A stretch of DNA of 64,000 nucleotides from Macrococcus hajekii (GCF_004359505.1 NZ_SCWE01000001.1:496001-560000), one strand, 5' to 3'; shown: positions 46,597 through 59,535, numbered from the stretch's first letter. Made by a program: numbers and translations. Notes: a model not told the origin generated them from the letters alone.

Positions 46597-47763
46597 CTAT
46601 TCTTTAATATTCTCATCATGTTTGTCGTAAGTGCCTGAATCATCTGCGAGATAGTGATTATACCGCCCTTTAAACTTTTCAAAGAGATGTGAAACCACTA
46701 CGCGAATGATGGCATATGCCGGTATAGCTAAAATAACACCTACAATACCTGCCAAGTTACCTGCACAGAGTAAAACGAAAATAATGGTTAGGGGATGAAT
46801 CTGCATCGTTTTACCCATGATGTTCGGAGAGATGAAATGTCCTTCCAGAAATTGCACAGCAATCCAGACGACAGCAAGTTTAAGTAATGTAAACGGTGAA
46901 TCTACAAGTGCGATAATAATGGCAGGACTGATGGCAATAGTGGGACCTAAATAAGGGACAACGCTTGTTACAGCTGCAATAGAAGCTAATATAAGGGCAT
47001 ATTCGAGACCGATAATGCTGTAACCAATATAAAGAAGAACACCAATGCATAAAGAAACAATGAGCTGGCCTTGAATATACGAACCGACTTGCACATCCAT
47101 TTTTTCAAGTATGTCATGTGCATCCTGTCTGAATTTAGGTGGCATCAGACGAATGAAATATCTTCTGAATTTATCACCATCTTTAAGCAAGAAGAATAAT
47201 ACGAATGGAAACGTACCTATAACAATGGCAACACTCATCAAAGTATCCAGTATAGAACGGAATTTAGAAGGAAGATTGCTCAAATAATCTGTAGCCTGCT
47301 TCTGGATATTTGATAGATTCTCAGATAACCAGCGCTGTACATCTGCAATATAAGGTTCTAAAAATGAATTACGCGTAAAATCATCAAAAGCATCTGTCAG
47401 ATGGCTGATATAGGACGGAAATTGATTAACAAAGTGTAAGGCCTGCTGCTGAATCAGTGGAATAACCAGTGTGATAATCCCTACTAATAGACCCACAATA
47501 ATTAAAATAAGCAGAATAATCCCCCACAGACGCTTGATTCTAAATTTTTCAAGCAGATTAACGACAGGATTCAATAAATAAAAGAAGATGAAGCCGACAA
47601 TAATAGGCCCACTGATCGTTTTCAGTATGATAATGAACGGGGAAAAAATAAATGAAACTTCATTAAAGACAAGAATTAAAATGCCGATTAAGATGGCAAC
47701 AACAAGTGCAAAAATAATGGTTGTACCACCTAAAAATGCAACAATACGGTTATTTTTAAACAT
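46597..47763 (-). CDS. AI-2E family transporter
   Basis: A 388-residue polytopic protein (7-8 helices), UPF0118/AI-2E family, with GPIIVGFIFFYLLNPVVNLLE, VLFFLLKDGDKF, PYLGPTIAISPAIIIAL and GKTMQIHPLTIIFVLLCAGN. Family members export AI-2 in some bacteria or are Na+/H+ antiporters in others; this copy cannot be assigned. Gap to ptsG carries motif copy C. Confidence 0.85.
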   Translation of the reverse strand: MFKNNRIVAFLGGTTIIFALVVAILIGILILVFNEVSFIFSPFIIILKTISGPIIVGFIFFYLLNPVVNLLEKFRIKRLWGIILLILIIVGLLVGIITLVIPLIQQQALHFVNQFPSYISHLTDAFDDFTRNSFLEPYIADVQRWLSENLSNIQKQATDYLSNLPSKFRSILDTLMSVAIVIGTFPFVLFFLLKDGDKFRRYFIRLMPPKFRQDAHDILEKMDVQVGSYIQGQLIVSLCIGVLLYIGYSIIGLEYALILASIAAVTSVVPYLGPTIAISPAIIIALVDSPFTLLKLAVVWIAVQFLEGHFISPNIMGKTMQIHPLTIIFVLLCAGNLAGIVGVILAIPAYAIIRVVVSHLFEKFKGRYNHYLADDSGTYDKHDENIKE

Positions 47764-47810
47764 AACATCCTCCCTTTTCTTATTATATATTAAATTTATT
47801 AAATTATTTT

Positions 47811-47822
47811 AGTTTACATAAT
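47811..47822 (-). repeat. Intergenic 12-bp motif, copy C
   Basis: AGTTTACATAAT on the plus strand, inverted copy of ATTATGTAAACT. Its following sequence AAAGTTAT also resembles copy D. Confidence 0.75.
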
Positions 47823-47845
47823 AAAGTTATAATAATTTAATAATT

Positions 47846-47870
47846 ATATAAAAACTCCGGTTGCCCGGAG
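47846..47870 (-). terminator. Terminator of ptsG
   Basis: Minus-strand stem CTCCGG/CCGGAG with GCAA loop and five T residues. Confidence 0.87.
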
Positions 47871-47878
47871 CTTTCATT

Positions 47879-49942
47879 TTACTTGATTTCCATTATTTTG
47901 TCGCCATGTTTAACGTGTCCATAACGTACATCAATCATTTGTTTATTATTTAAATTCGTAAATACAAGTGGTGTTATATCGCTTTTAGCATGTGCACGGA
48001 TATAATCGAGGTCTACTCTAAGAAGCGGCTGTCCAATAATAATTTTATCACCTGGTTTTACTAATACTTCAAAACCTCGACCTTTTAAGCTAACTGTCTC
48101 AAGACCATAGTGTATCAGCATTTCAAGCCCTTCTTCAGACTCCAGACCAAGTGCATGTTTAGTTGGGAAATCCATTTTAACGACACCATCAAATGGCGCA
48201 TATACTTCTCCACTCTCAGGAATAATAGCAACACCATCACCCATCATTTTGCCCGCAAAAACCTCATCAGGCACTTTTGTGATATCAGCCACTTCTCCGC
48301 TAATCGGTGCAAAGACTTCAGTTAATCCTGCACTGTTCTCTACCACTACTTCTTCTAGAGGTACAGTAGATTCTGCTTGAGCCGGACGTGATACTTCACC
48401 AGACATAATACGAGCCATATCATGCTTAATCTGATCAGATTTTGGACCAAAGATAGCCTGCATGTTGTTACCTACTTCAAGAACACCCGCTGCACCAAGT
48501 GCTTTTAATTCATTTTTATCAACTTTCGCTTTATCTTTTACTTCAACACGAAGACGTGTAATACAAGCATCTAAGTGTTTGATATTTTCTTTGCCACCCA
48601 TTGCGTCAAGCACGTGGAATGGTAATTCACCCGCTTCTGAAGTTTTAGAAACAGTTTCTTCAACTTCACGTCCAGGTGTTTTTAAGTTGAACTTCTTAAT
48701 CGCAAATGTAAATAAGAAATAATAGACAACAGCATAGACGAGACCGACCGGAATAACAAGTAGTGCATTCGTGCGATCCCAGTTCAATAATCCAAATAAT
48801 GTGTAGTCAATGAAACCACCAGAAAATGTCATACCGATTTTAACATTCAGTAAATGCATCACAAGGAATGACGTACCTGCTAGTAATACATGAATACCAT
48901 ACAGAATAGGTGCAACAAATAAGAATGAGAATTCAAGCGGCTCTGTAATACCTGTAAGGAATGATGTTAAAGCAGCAGATAACATTAAACCGCCTACTAC
49001 TTTTTTACGCTCAGGACGAGCTTGACGGTAAATTGCGAATGCCGCAGCCGGCAGACCAAACATCATAAATGGATATTTACCTGTTGTGAATGCACCGGCA
49101 GTAAATGGAATACCATCTTTCATCTGAGCCATCCAGATACTTTGGTCTCCTCGCACAATATTACCAGCTGCATTGGTGTACTGACCAAATTCAAACCAGA
49201 ATGGTGCATAGAAGATATGATGCAGACCGAAAGGAATTAAAGCACGTTCAATAATACCGAAAATAAATGTAGTTAAAACAAGATTTTTATCTAATAAAAA
49301 CTGTGAAAGTTCATTTAATCCACCTTGTATCGGTGGCCAGATGAGTGACAGAATAATCCCAGTGATAATAGCCATAACAGATGTTATGATCGGAACAAAA
49401 CGTTTACCTGCGAAGAATCCAAGAAAGGCAGGTAGTGTAATATTATAAAACTTATTGTAGCACCAAGCAGCGACAGCCCCGATAATGATACCACCGAATA
49501 CACCTGTCTGAAGTGTCGGGATACCTAAAATGAGAGCATGTGCAGGTTCTCTTGCAGACTGTCCGAGCACTTTTGCACCCTCAGCATAACTATAAATATT
49601 ATCAATGGTGATATTCTTAATCTTACCCATTGTGGCATTCATAATCAGATAACCGACTAAAGCAGCAAGTCCCGCAACACCGTCTCCTCCCGCCAGTCCA
49701 AGTGCTGTACCGATTGCAAATAATAAAGGCAAGTTGTCAAATATAACTTGACCGGCAGATTCCATAATACCTGACAACATAACGAAGAATTCGGAATTTA
49801 ACCACGGTGCAAATTGAACAAGCTGTTCATTGTGCATCGCATTACCGAATGCGAGTAAAATACCTGCTGCTGGCAGGATGGCTACTGGCAGCATTAATGC
49901 TTTACCGATACGCTGCAGTTGACCGAATAACGATTTAAACAT
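47879..49942 (-). CDS. ptsG: PTS glucose transporter EIICBA
   Basis: A 687-residue permease that imports and phosphorylates glucose. Order: EIIC membrane domain (about 1-420) with GITEPLEF at 331-338; EIIB (about 440-510), with phosphorylated Cys460 in [11 protein letters not shown]; linker; EIIA (about 545-687) with His611 in [12 protein letters not shown] and His596 in [11 protein letters not shown] 49942 has AAGGAGG upstream; longer starts lie in the leader. Controlled by the upstream GlcT antiterminator through an attenuator; glcT is the preceding gene. Confidence 0.96.
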   Translation of the reverse strand: MFKSLFGQLQRIGKALMLPVAILPAAGILLAFGNAMHNEQLVQFAPWLNSEFFVMLSGIMESAGQVIFDNLPLLFAIGTALGLAGGDGVAGLAALVGYLIMNATMGKIKNITIDNIYSYAEGAKVLGQSAREPAHALILGIPTLQTGVFGGIIIGAVAAWCYNKFYNITLPAFLGFFAGKRFVPIITSVMAIITGIILSLIWPPIQGGLNELSQFLLDKNLVLTTFIFGIIERALIPFGLHHIFYAPFWFEFGQYTNAAGNIVRGDQSIWMAQMKDGIPFTAGAFTTGKYPFMMFGLPAAAFAIYRQARPERKKVVGGLMLSAALTSFLTGITEPLEFSFLFVAPILYGIHVLLAGTSFLVMHLLNVKIGMTFSGGFIDYTLFGLLNWDRTNALLVIPVGLVYAVVYYFLFTFAIKKFNLKTPGREVEETVSKTSEAGELPFHVLDAMGGKENIKHLDACITRLRVEVKDKAKVDKNELKALGAAGVLEVGNNMQAIFGPKSDQIKHDMARIMSGEVSRPAQAESTVPLEEVVVENSAGLTEVFAPISGEVADITKVPDEVFAGKMMGDGVAIIPESGEVYAPFDGVVKMDFPTKHALGLESEEGLEMLIHYGLETVSLKGRGFEVLVKPGDKIIIGQPLLRVDLDYIRAHAKSDITPLVFTNLNNKQMIDVRYGHVKHGDKIMEIK

Positions 49943-49984
49943 AAAATAACCTCCTTGTAATATATTAAGCACATAAAAATGACG

Positions 49985-50039
49985 CAAAAAAGGCATGAGT
50001 TTAGACTGGTCCCTCTGTACCAGCCTTAAACTCATGCCT
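49985..50039 (-). promoter_or_regulatory. RAT/terminator attenuator of ptsG
   Basis: Minus-strand hairpin: outer stem AGGCATGAGTTTA (50039-50027 with 50003-49991), inner CTGGT/ACCAG, then six T residues (49990-49985). An imperfect ribonucleic antiterminator overlapping the 5' side is expected for a GlcT-controlled gene: GlcT would bind and stop this hairpin forming when glucose is present. RAT itself was not mapped base by base. Confidence 0.82.
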
Positions 50040-50049
50040 GCATAATCAG

Positions 50050-50895
50050 TTACACGTCTAAAGCTTCAGTATTGAATTGCTGTATATGCATAGTTAAATA
50101 GACAAGTTCTGATTCGTAAACAGGTTTATTTAACAATGTTTGCATCATTTTTACAATCTTAATAGCTACATTATAGCAGACAGGATAATGCGCTTTCAAT
50201 AGGTTTTCCAAATTTCTTTGTTCAGGTGCTACGTCATTAGCCATAACACGTTGGACAGCAAAACTGATATGTCTGACAAATCGAGCATAAATGATAGAAT
50301 TTTTATCTACTTCAATCTTCAGGTCATGCTCAATAATCTGTACAGCCTTAGCGACGACCTCTGTCATAAGATTCATATCATGGATGCTTTGTCTGCTGAT
50401 CGATGAATGGATATGCAATGCAATAAATCCGACTTCTGATTCAGGCAGATAAACATTTAGTCGTTCGTTCAACATATTGACGGCAGTAGAAGCGACACTA
50501 TATTCCCGCGGATAGAGTGCTTCCGTCTCGTTACTGAAAGGGTTTGAGATTAAAATATTGTCTTCCATTCTTTTAATGGCGAATATAATATGATCAGTCA
50601 GAGAAAGCAGCAGCGTATCACTCACCTCTTCTTCAATCATATCCTTGATTTTATCAACTACTTCGATCACAACTTTAATCACTTCATCGTCTGCTATATC
50701 CATCAGCGTCTTATAGCGCTGCTGATCCTGAAATGTTTTAAGTTCATATACTTTCTCCACACTATCTGTATCAATAATATCTCCGACCTTTTTATTGAAT
50801 CCGATGCCTTTACCGACCAGTATGACTTCATCACCATGATAAGTCGCTACCAGCACATTATTATTCAATGACTTTTCAATAAAATAGTTCCCCAT
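50050..50895 (-). CDS. glcT: Transcription antiterminator GlcT
   Basis: A 281-residue RNA-binding antiterminator of the BglG/SacY type. CAT RNA-binding domain (about 1-60: [22 protein letters not shown] split at the N-V), then two PRD domains with conserved phosphorylatable His ([27 protein letters not shown] and LTMHIQQF). It activates ptsG through its leader. Placed directly upstream of ptsG with the attenuator between. Confidence 0.94.
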   Translation of the reverse strand: MGNYFIEKSLNNNVLVATYHGDEVILVGKGIGFNKKVGDIIDTDSVEKVYELKTFQDQQRYKTLMDIADDEVIKVVIEVVDKIKDMIEEEVSDTLLLSLTDHIIFAIKRMEDNILISNPFSNETEALYPREYSVASTAVNMLNERLNVYLPESEVGFIALHIHSSISRQSIHDMNLMTEVVAKAVQIIEHDLKIEVDKNSIIYARFVRHISFAVQRVMANDVAPEQRNLENLLKAHYPVCYNVAIKIVKMMQTLLNKPVYESELVYLTMHIQQFNTEALDV

Positions 50896-51008
50896 GTTTC
50901 ACCTCGTCCTTAAGTCCCATGTCAGACTTTTTAATCAATGCTATAATATTTTTAAGCTTATATTTCAGTATATCGAATATAAGTCTAATTACAAAGGAGA
51001 TGTTCTAA

Positions 51009-51995
51009 ATGAAACGACCGATGAAATGGTTCATAGCAGCGTTGTCACTTGTACTGCTTATATCTTTATCAAAACCTACTTATGCAGTCACTGAAGAAGC
51101 ATGGGAAGAAGCAGTAACCGTATACGGAGCAGCTCTTCAGTCCAATGCAGATATGCAGAATACGACAAAACAACTACTGGGCACTAAAGATAATGATAAA
51201 GTCGCTTATGTTAACGCTGCGGATCTAGGGAAGTATTTAAATCTTCAATCTTCAGATAATGTACTGAAATCAAGTATCCGCATTAAAAAGCTTGCTAAAG
51301 GTTCAGGTCTCACACTCAATATCGATGAATCAAAAGGTAAAATCACAAAAATTACTGAGGATACTTATAAAAATGCCTTACTGACAGCAGGTGTTACAGA
51401 TGCAGATGTTAAAATCGCTGCTGCAGAAGATGTAACAGGCGAAAGTGCTCTTGCTGGCGTCTACAAAGCATTTGAAACTCAAGGTGAAGCTATCGACCAA
51501 GGACAGACACAGGCTGCCCAGAATGAACTAGATTCTATTACATCCATCACTGAAGAAAATCAGAACGTAGACGGCTTCTCACAAGAACAACTGAATAAAG
51601 CTATTGCAGAAGCTAAAGCAGAAATTGCAAAACAAGGTGGCAATTTATCAGTCACTGAAATTAAAAATGTTGTAGTTGAAAAGATCAATAATAACGGATT
51701 AAATAATGTACTCAATGACAATCAGATCAATATCATTGTTAATTTTATTAATAATGCCCAGCAGCAAGGTGTGTTCACTGGTGACAATGCAAACAAAATT
51801 ATAGACAGTGCAACAGGTTATGTCAACGATATCAAAAACTCTGATACATTTAAGAATGCTGCTGATAAAGCGAAAGATGCTGGTAAAGAATTGAAGAACT
51901 CTCTTGATGAACAAGGTGTATGGGATAAATTTGTCGCTGCTATCCAATCCTTCTTCAATGCTATCGCTAATTTCTTTAAATCTATCTTCTCATAA
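51009..51995 (+). CDS. Secreted DUF1002 protein (YpuA-like)
   Basis: A 328-residue exported protein. Signal peptide (MKRPMKWFIAALSLVLLISLS, cleavage after TYA). DUF1002 pattern: NADMQNTTKQLLG, LTAGVTDADVKIAAAEDVTGESALAG (shown in parts), and a C-terminal helical, amphipathic IQSFFNAIANFFKSIFS tail. Function unknown, present in Bacillus as YpuA. The leader holds an 8-bp inverted repeat CTTATATT/AATATAAG (50957-50964/50976-50983). Extended -10 TGCTATAAT near 50939-50947. Confidence 0.87.
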   Translation: MKRPMKWFIAALSLVLLISLSKPTYAVTEEAWEEAVTVYGAALQSNADMQNTTKQLLGTKDNDKVAYVNAADLGKYLNLQSSDNVLKSSIRIKKLAKGSGLTLNIDESKGKITKITEDTYKNALLTAGVTDADVKIAAAEDVTGESALAGVYKAFETQGEAIDQGQTQAAQNELDSITSITEENQNVDGFSQEQLNKAIAEAKAEIAKQGGNLSVTEIKNVVVEKINNNGLNNVLNDNQINIIVNFINNAQQQGVFTGDNANKIIDSATGYVNDIKNSDTFKNAADKAKDAGKELKNSLDEQGVWDKFVAAIQSFFNAIANFFKSIFS

Positions 51996-52031
51996 AAAAT
52001 AAGACGATGCTCAGGCATCGTCTTATTTTTT
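51994..52031. terminator. Bidirectional terminator between the DUF1002 gene and alsT
   Basis: 17-bp perfect stem 51994-52010/52015-52031 with TCAG loop. T-runs on both sides; it overlaps the alsT stop region. Confidence 0.9.
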
Positions 52032-53504
52032 CAGTTCTTCATTTAAATGATAAGGATTTTCTCCCCATGTCTCTACTTCAGATAAATCTGCTTTCACATT
52101 TTTAGTTTTGAAGACTGGGTTAAGTCCTTTCTTACGTTGATCAGCATAGTCACGTGCAACTTCAAACACCACATGACCCAGACCAATAATGGCAGTAATA
52201 TTCAGGATAGCCATCAGTCCCATAAAGAGGTCCGCTGTTGCCCATACAGTTTCTACTTTCACAACGGCACCAAAGAAGACCATAATCACTACTAACAATC
52301 TGAAGATAAACATTACAGCTTTATTCTGTGTAATATATTCGATGTTAGACTGACCATAATAATAGTTACCAATCACAGATGAGTAAGCAAAAAGGAATAC
52401 CGCAACTGTCAGGAACATACCACCGAACGTACCTACATGGCTGTTCAAGGCTGCCTGAGTAACTGCAACACCTTGAGGTGCTTTATCGCCAAATTCAAGG
52501 CCTGTATAAAGTAAAATCATGATCGCTGTAGCTGTACATACAATCATCGTATCGAAGAAAACACCGAGTGATTGAATCAGACCCTGTTTCACAGGATGAG
52601 ATACAGCAGCAGTTGCTGCAGCATTAGGGGCTGACCCCATCCCTGCTTCATTTGAGAATAATCCACGTTTAATTCCCTGCATAATAGTAAAACCAAGCGC
52701 ACCTCCAAATGCCTGCTCCATACCAAATGCACCTTTAACGATAGAAATAATCATCGGGATAATCATATTCGCATGTGTAAGCAAGATGAACAGAATGAGC
52801 AGAATGTAGAGAATAGCCATGACAGGTACAATCGTTGCAGAGATTTTAGCGATTGAACGTACACCACCAAAGATAACAAGTGCTGTAATAACTGCAAGAA
52901 TCAGCCCTGTGATCCAAGGTGCGATACTATACTGTGTATTAAAGCTCTCGGCAATAGTATTTGATTGAACTGTATTGAATACAAATGCAAAGGTCACAGT
53001 AATCAGAACAGCAAACGTTGTACCGAGCCACTTCTGTCCGAGTCCCTGCTCCATGTAGTAAGCAGGACCTCCACGGAAGCCGCCTTCTTTGTCAGGTACT
53101 TTGTAAACCTGAGCAAGTGTCGCTTCAAAGAACGCGGAAGCCGCACCGAAAAATGCGATGACCCACATCCAGAACACTGCACCTGGACCACCTAATACAA
53201 TGGCAGTTGCAACACCCGCAATATTACCCGTGCCGACACGACTCGCAGCACTGATAGCAAATGCCTGGAATGAAGAAATCCCTTTCTCACCACTATCAAG
53301 TGTCTCAGGTTTCTCACCGATAACACGGAACATTTCCGGCAACCATCTTAATTGTATGAAGCGTGAGCTTAAACTGAAAAATAACCCTGCCAGTAATAAT
53401 AGACCAATCAGAAACTGTGTCCAGATTAGATCATTACCTGTTGATACGATGGTCTTAAACCATTCAGGTATAAGTGCATCAAAATTAATATTGTTAAAAT
53501 CCAC
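52023..53504 (-). CDS. alsT: Sodium:amino acid symporter, AGCS family (AlsT)
   Basis: A 493-residue carrier with about 11 helices. AGCS signatures: AISAASRVGTGNIAGVATAI and LFSNEAGMGSAPNAAATA. S. aureus AlsT, also next to topoisomerase IV genes, is linked to glutamine and alanine transport. GTG start with AGGGGGA upstream. Gene order parE-parC-alsT is conserved with S. aureus. Confidence 0.93.
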   Translation of the reverse strand: MDFNNINFDALIPEWFKTIVSTGNDLIWTQFLIGLLLLAGLFFSLSSRFIQLRWLPEMFRVIGEKPETLDSGEKGISSFQAFAISAASRVGTGNIAGVATAIVLGGPGAVFWMWVIAFFGAASAFFEATLAQVYKVPDKEGGFRGGPAYYMEQGLGQKWLGTTFAVLITVTFAFVFNTVQSNTIAESFNTQYSIAPWITGLILAVITALVIFGGVRSIAKISATIVPVMAILYILLILFILLTHANMIIPMIISIVKGAFGMEQAFGGALGFTIMQGIKRGLFSNEAGMGSAPNAAATAAVSHPVKQGLIQSLGVFFDTMIVCTATAIMILLYTGLEFGDKAPQGVAVTQAALNSHVGTFGGMFLTVAVFLFAYSSVIGNYYYGQSNIEYITQNKAVMFIFRLLVVIMVFFGAVVKVETVWATADLFMGLMAILNITAIIGLGHVVFEVARDYADQRKKGLNPVFKTKNVKADLSEVETWGENPYHLNEELKK

Positions 53505-53522
53505 TGTTTTTCCCCCTGTATA

Positions 53523-53545
53523 AAAATACGTGATGTACGTATTTT
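53523..53545. promoter_or_regulatory. Palindrome in the parC-alsT gap
   Basis: AAAATACGT (53523-53531) and ACGTATTTT (53537-53545), 9-bp inverted repeat with a 5-base spacer, just after a minus-strand TAAAAT. Either an operator on the alsT promoter or a weak terminator after parC (T-run on the minus strand). Confidence 0.5.
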
Positions 53546-53577
53546 AACACATAATGTCTGAAATATACTTTCTTTTT

Positions 53578-55973
53578 TTAATCGATAATATGCATAGCGA
53601 CGACTTTACCAAAACTATTTTCATCAACTGCAAAGCTGCCGTTCGTATATCGTTCAGTCAAACGGACTGACTTCACCGGATTAACGACGGCCTCGCCCTT
53701 ATCTGATATCAGTTGATATTGATTTTCAGGCTGGACAATCCATGCATCAACGATACGATGAGGATTTGATTTTAATTCTTTGAGAAGTAACAGACCACGG
53801 TTAGCACGTTTACCAGGTTCAATATCCAGCTTCATCCGCTTGACTGCCCCTCGCTGTGTAGCAATCAGCAGTTCGCCCTCAGTAATAATACGCGTCGCAA
53901 TCACTTCATCTTCTTTGAGATTAATGGACTTAACACCTGCTGCCTTAAGACCCATCTCGCTGACCTCATCTAATGCATAGACGAGTGAGTAACCATTTTT
54001 AGTAATGACAATGATAGGATGATCACCTGTCACTACTTCACTGGAAATCACTTTATCATCTGCTTTTAATTTCATGCCGACAATCGGACGAGTAAAACGA
54101 CTGGTCTGATAATCACGCAGGGGTGTCTTTTTGATCATACCGTTCTGTGTCGCCGAAACGACATACTGTTCAGTGTCAAAAGTCGGAACAGCTGCCATGC
54201 CGATGACTGAATCCTGTTCTTTCAGTGGAACAATTTGAGAAATATGTGTTCCAAGTTCCTTCCACTTAATATCAGGCAGGTTGACGACAGGGATATATAA
54301 ATAGTGACCTAAAGCGGTAAAAACAAGAAGAGTGTGCTGAAGATTAGTCTGCACATGACTGAGAAGCATATCTCCTTCTTTTACACCCACTTCCTGAGTT
54401 TCACTTGCACCGTAACTTCTGATAGATGTGCGTTTAACATAACCATCACGGGTCAAACTGACTATCACTTCTTCATTAGGTACTGTAATATCTTTTGAAA
54501 TCTTGATTTCAGCCACTTTATCTTCAACTTGACTGAGGCGGTCTTCACCATATTCTTTTTGAACCTGCTTCAGCTCTTTTCTGATAACCTGTTTCAGCTT
54601 TTTAGGATCTGCAAGGATCGCAGCCAGTTCCTTGATTTTATTCGCCAGCTCATCATGTTCTTTTTCAAGCGCTACAATATCAGTATTCGTCAGACGATAG
54701 AGCTGTAACGTGACAATCGCTTCTGCCTGTTCCATCGTAAAATCAAATTGATCGACTAAATTCTGCTTTGCGTCCTGCTTATTATTAGAGTGACGAATCA
54801 CTTCAATCACTTCATCAAGAATTGAAATAATCTTAATAAGACCTTCAACGATATGCATACGACGCTGTGCCTGCTGAAGCTGATAATCACTTCTCCGTGT
54901 CACTACATCATATTGGTGTCTGATATAGCTGTCCAGCATCTCACGTACACCTAGCAGCTTAGGTCGACGGTCACTGATAGCCACCATATTAAAGTTATAA
55001 TTGATCTGCAGCTCCGTATTTTTGTATAAGAAGTTCAAGATACCTTCAGCATTGGCATCTTTCTTAAGTTCTATCGCGATTCTCAGACCTTGTCGGTCAG
55101 ATTCGTCACGTACTTCAAGGATACCATCTACTTTTTTATCTGCTCGCAGTTCATCAATTCGTTTAACTAAGACACCTTTATTTACCTCATAAGGGATTTC
55201 CGAAACGATAATCTGGCTACGACCGCCACGTAGTTCCTCAGTCTCAACTTTACCGCGTACAACTATCTTACCTTTACCTGTCTCATATGCCTGTCTGATG
55301 CCTGCTTTCCCCTGGATAATGCCGCCTGTTGCAAAATCAGGTCCTGGCATGACCTGCATAATTCGCTCAATATCTACTTCAGGATTCTCCATGACGAGAA
55401 GAGTTGCATCAATGACTTCTTTCAAGTTATGCGTCGGAATATCCGTTGCATAACCTGCAGAGATACCTGTTGAACCGTTGACAAGCAGGTTCGGATATCG
55501 TGCTGGAAGTACGACTGGCTCCATGGCTGTGTCATCGAAATTCTGAACATAGTCCACTGTCTCATACTGAATATCTTTGAGAAGCAGGTCAGCAAGCTTC
55601 GACAGTTTTGCTTCTGTATAACGCATCGCTGCAGGAGGATCATTATCAATACTCCCGTTATTACCATGCATTTCAACAAGGACATGTCTTAACTTCCAGT
55701 TCTGGCTCATCCTTACCATGGCATCATAGACGGATGTATCACCATGCGGATGATAGTTACCGATGACATTTCCGACTGTCTTAGCACTCTTTCTGAAGTT
55801 CTTATCATATGTATTGCCTTCCTGATGCATAGCAAATAAAATACGACGTTGCACAGGCTTCAGGCCATCTCTGACATCCGGTATGGCACGGTCCTGAATA
55901 ATATACTTACTATAGCGGGCAAAACGGTCTCCTACTACATCTTCAAGCGGCAGAATCTGAATCTGTTCAGCCA

Positions 55974-55974
<1 letters not shown>
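53578..55974 (-). CDS. parC: DNA topoisomerase IV subunit A
   Basis: A 798-residue type IIA topoisomerase subunit, decatenating daughter chromosomes with ParE. N-terminal winged helix, catalytic Tyr in [11 protein letters not shown] (around residue 119), coiled-coil dimer gate and a C-terminal beta-pinwheel. The quinolone region reads [13 protein letters not shown]: Thr80 and Asp84 where S. aureus has Ser80 and Glu84, keeping the hydroxyl/acid pair. TAATG overlap with parE. Confidence 0.96.
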
Positions 55975-58022
<2,048 letters not shown>

Positions 58023-58075
58023 TTATACAATCATTATTGTTCTATATTTCTTTTAAAAAATCAAGTTTTATTATT

Positions 58076-58087
58076 AGTTTACATAAT
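58076..58087 (-). repeat. Intergenic 12-bp motif, copy D
   Basis: AGTTTACATAAT on the plus strand, followed by TAAGTTATTTTAAT; copy C has TAAAGTTATAATAAT here, so similarity extends beyond the 12-mer. Possible -35 (TTTACA) for plsY. Confidence 0.75.
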
Positions 58088-58193
58088 TAAGTTATTTTAA
58101 TTTTATATAGAAAGAAATTATTCTTTTTAAATAATGTCTACTCATGCGCTCTATGGTAAACTATTAGTACCTGCTGTTAAAAGGAGTGCTTGT

Positions 58194-58775
58194 ATGTCTA
58201 TCATCATGATGTTTGTTCTAGCTTATTTAATAGGAAGTATTTCTCCCGGACTTATTATCGGTAAAACTTTCTTCAATAAAGATATTAGAAATTATGGCAG
58301 TGGTAATCTAGGTGCCACCAATACGTTCAGAGTACTTGGGCGTCAGGCAGGCATCGTTGTCACGCTGCTCGATATGGCAAAAGGTGTTATCGGCGCCCTG
58401 CTCCCTATTCTTTTTCATAGCGATGTTCATGGTATACTTGTCGGCCTATTCGCTGTACTCGGCCATGTCTTTTCAATCTTCCTGAAATTTAAAGGCGGTA
58501 AAGCAGTGGCCACATCAGCTGGTGTTGTGCTGGCAGTCAATCCACTTCTTTTCATCATCACGGCTATCACATTTTTCAGCGTACTGTACGCTTATAAATA
58601 TGTATCTCTTGCCAGCATCATTGCCAGTATCATTAATTTTATTGCAGCCATTGCATTCAGTGACTGGATAGTTACTGTCATCTCATTTGTTATCATGGTG
58701 ATCGTTATCGTTAGACATCGCAGCAATATTAACCGTATAATGAACCACGAAGAACCTAAAATCAAATGGATGTGA
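58194..58775 (+). CDS. plsY: Acyl-phosphate:glycerol-3-phosphate acyltransferase
   Basis: A 193-residue integral membrane enzyme that starts phospholipid synthesis from acyl phosphate. PlsY motifs: [14 protein letters not shown] with [14 protein letters not shown] (glycerol-3-phosphate site), [12 protein letters not shown], and the [10 protein letters not shown]-terminal motif. Five helices. ATG 58194 has AAAAGGAG upstream; the ATG at 58134 is 60 bases before it, ahead of that site. Divergent from parE, a gene order kept in staphylococci. Confidence 0.94.
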   Translation: MSIIMMFVLAYLIGSISPGLIIGKTFFNKDIRNYGSGNLGATNTFRVLGRQAGIVVTLLDMAKGVIGALLPILFHSDVHGILVGLFAVLGHVFSIFLKFKGGKAVATSAGVVLAVNPLLFIITAITFFSVLYAYKYVSLASIIASIINFIAAIAFSDWIVTVISFVIMVIVIVRHRSNINRIMNHEEPKIKWM

Positions 58776-58781
58776 TATGAT

Positions 58782-59060
58782 ATGAAAATTAACATTGATG
58801 AACAAGCTCAGCAATGGTTCCACGAAGAACTTAATCCTGCCGACAATATGGCCATCAAATTCTATCCTCGGTACGGAGGTGATTTCCAGCTTAAACAGGG
58901 CTTTGGTATCGCCTTTACAGTAGAACCCCTGCCACGTGACAGCTACAATGAGACCGTCAATGGACTTACTTATTTTGTAGATGCTACTGATACATGGTAT
59001 TTCGAAGATGATACTTTAAATGTCACTTTAAACAATGACGAAATCAGTTATTCAAATTAG
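58782..59060 (+). CDS. HesB/YneR-like iron-sulfur family protein
   Basis: A 92-residue protein with the HesB-like fold (IDEQAQQWFHEELN; FAFTVEPLPRDSYNETVNGLTYFVDATDTW in two parts). It lacks the three cysteines of IscA/SufA-type scaffolds, as does YneR of Bacillus, so it is not a canonical cluster carrier. Function unknown. Seven bases after plsY, weak ribosome site, shared terminator. Confidence 0.82.
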   Translation: MKINIDEQAQQWFHEELNPADNMAIKFYPRYGGDFQLKQGFGIAFTVEPLPRDSYNETVNGLTYFVDATDTWYFEDDTLNVTLNNDEISYSN

Positions 59061-59090
59061 CACCACGTCCTAATGGACGTGGTGCTTTTT
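59059..59090 (+). terminator. Terminator after plsY-yneR
   Basis: 12-bp stem 59059-59070/59075-59086, TAAT loop, T-run. Confidence 0.9.
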
Positions 59091-59508
59091 ATTGTTCATA
59101 AAGCGACATATATTTCTCATGCCAGTCAGGAAAATAGCGATCGAGTCTAATCGGTCTGTCCGATCCTTTTTTCAGTAAAACATGTGTGGAAGTGCCGTCT
59201 GCAGCAATTGAACCATCTTCCCTGATAATTTCATAGCCATACACTGTTCTTAATTTTGAATAGGATTCAATCCAGCTTTTAACAACCACTTTTTCGGGAT
59301 AGGTGACTGAATGTCTATAATTTAAATTAATGTTCAGTACAGGAGAAATAACTCCCTCCTTTTCCATATCTGCATAGCTGAATCCTGCTTTTTGAATAAA
59401 ATCCGTTCGTGCGACCTCACACCAGATGAGATAATTGGCATGATAGACGACTCCCATCTTATCTGTTTCTGCATATCTAACGACAATTTCAGTCTCAGTT
59501 GTATACAT
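59089..59508 (-). CDS. Acyl-CoA thioesterase, YbgC/FadM family (4HBT)
   Basis: A 139-residue hotdog-fold thioesterase. Active-site pattern YAETDKMGVVYHANYLIWCEVAR (in which D and H-x-N are conserved) resembles YbgC. Hydrolyses acyl-CoA thioesters. ATG 59508 follows GAGGAGTGAGAAG; the 5-codon earlier ATG lies within that site. It lies next to acnA, downstream in the same direction across a terminator. Confidence 0.86.
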   Translation of the reverse strand: MYTTETEIVVRYAETDKMGVVYHANYLIWCEVARTDFIQKAGFSYADMEKEGVISPVLNINLNYRHSVTYPEKVVVKSWIESYSKLRTVYGYEIIREDGSIAADGTSTHVLLKKGSDRPIRLDRYFPDWHEKYMSLYEQ

Positions 59509-59535
59509 CTTCTCACTCCTCATCTGACATTATAA

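Noticed and set aside
47811-47822. Repeated 12-mer as a simple promoter -35 element
   Set aside because: TTTACA could be a -35, but the four copies have no common -10 at 16-18 bp and two lie between convergent genes where no promoter is needed.
50957-50983. Inverted repeat in the DUF1002 gene leader as an operator
   Set aside because: Only 8 bp of AT-rich arms; noted in the gene entry but too weak to stand alone.
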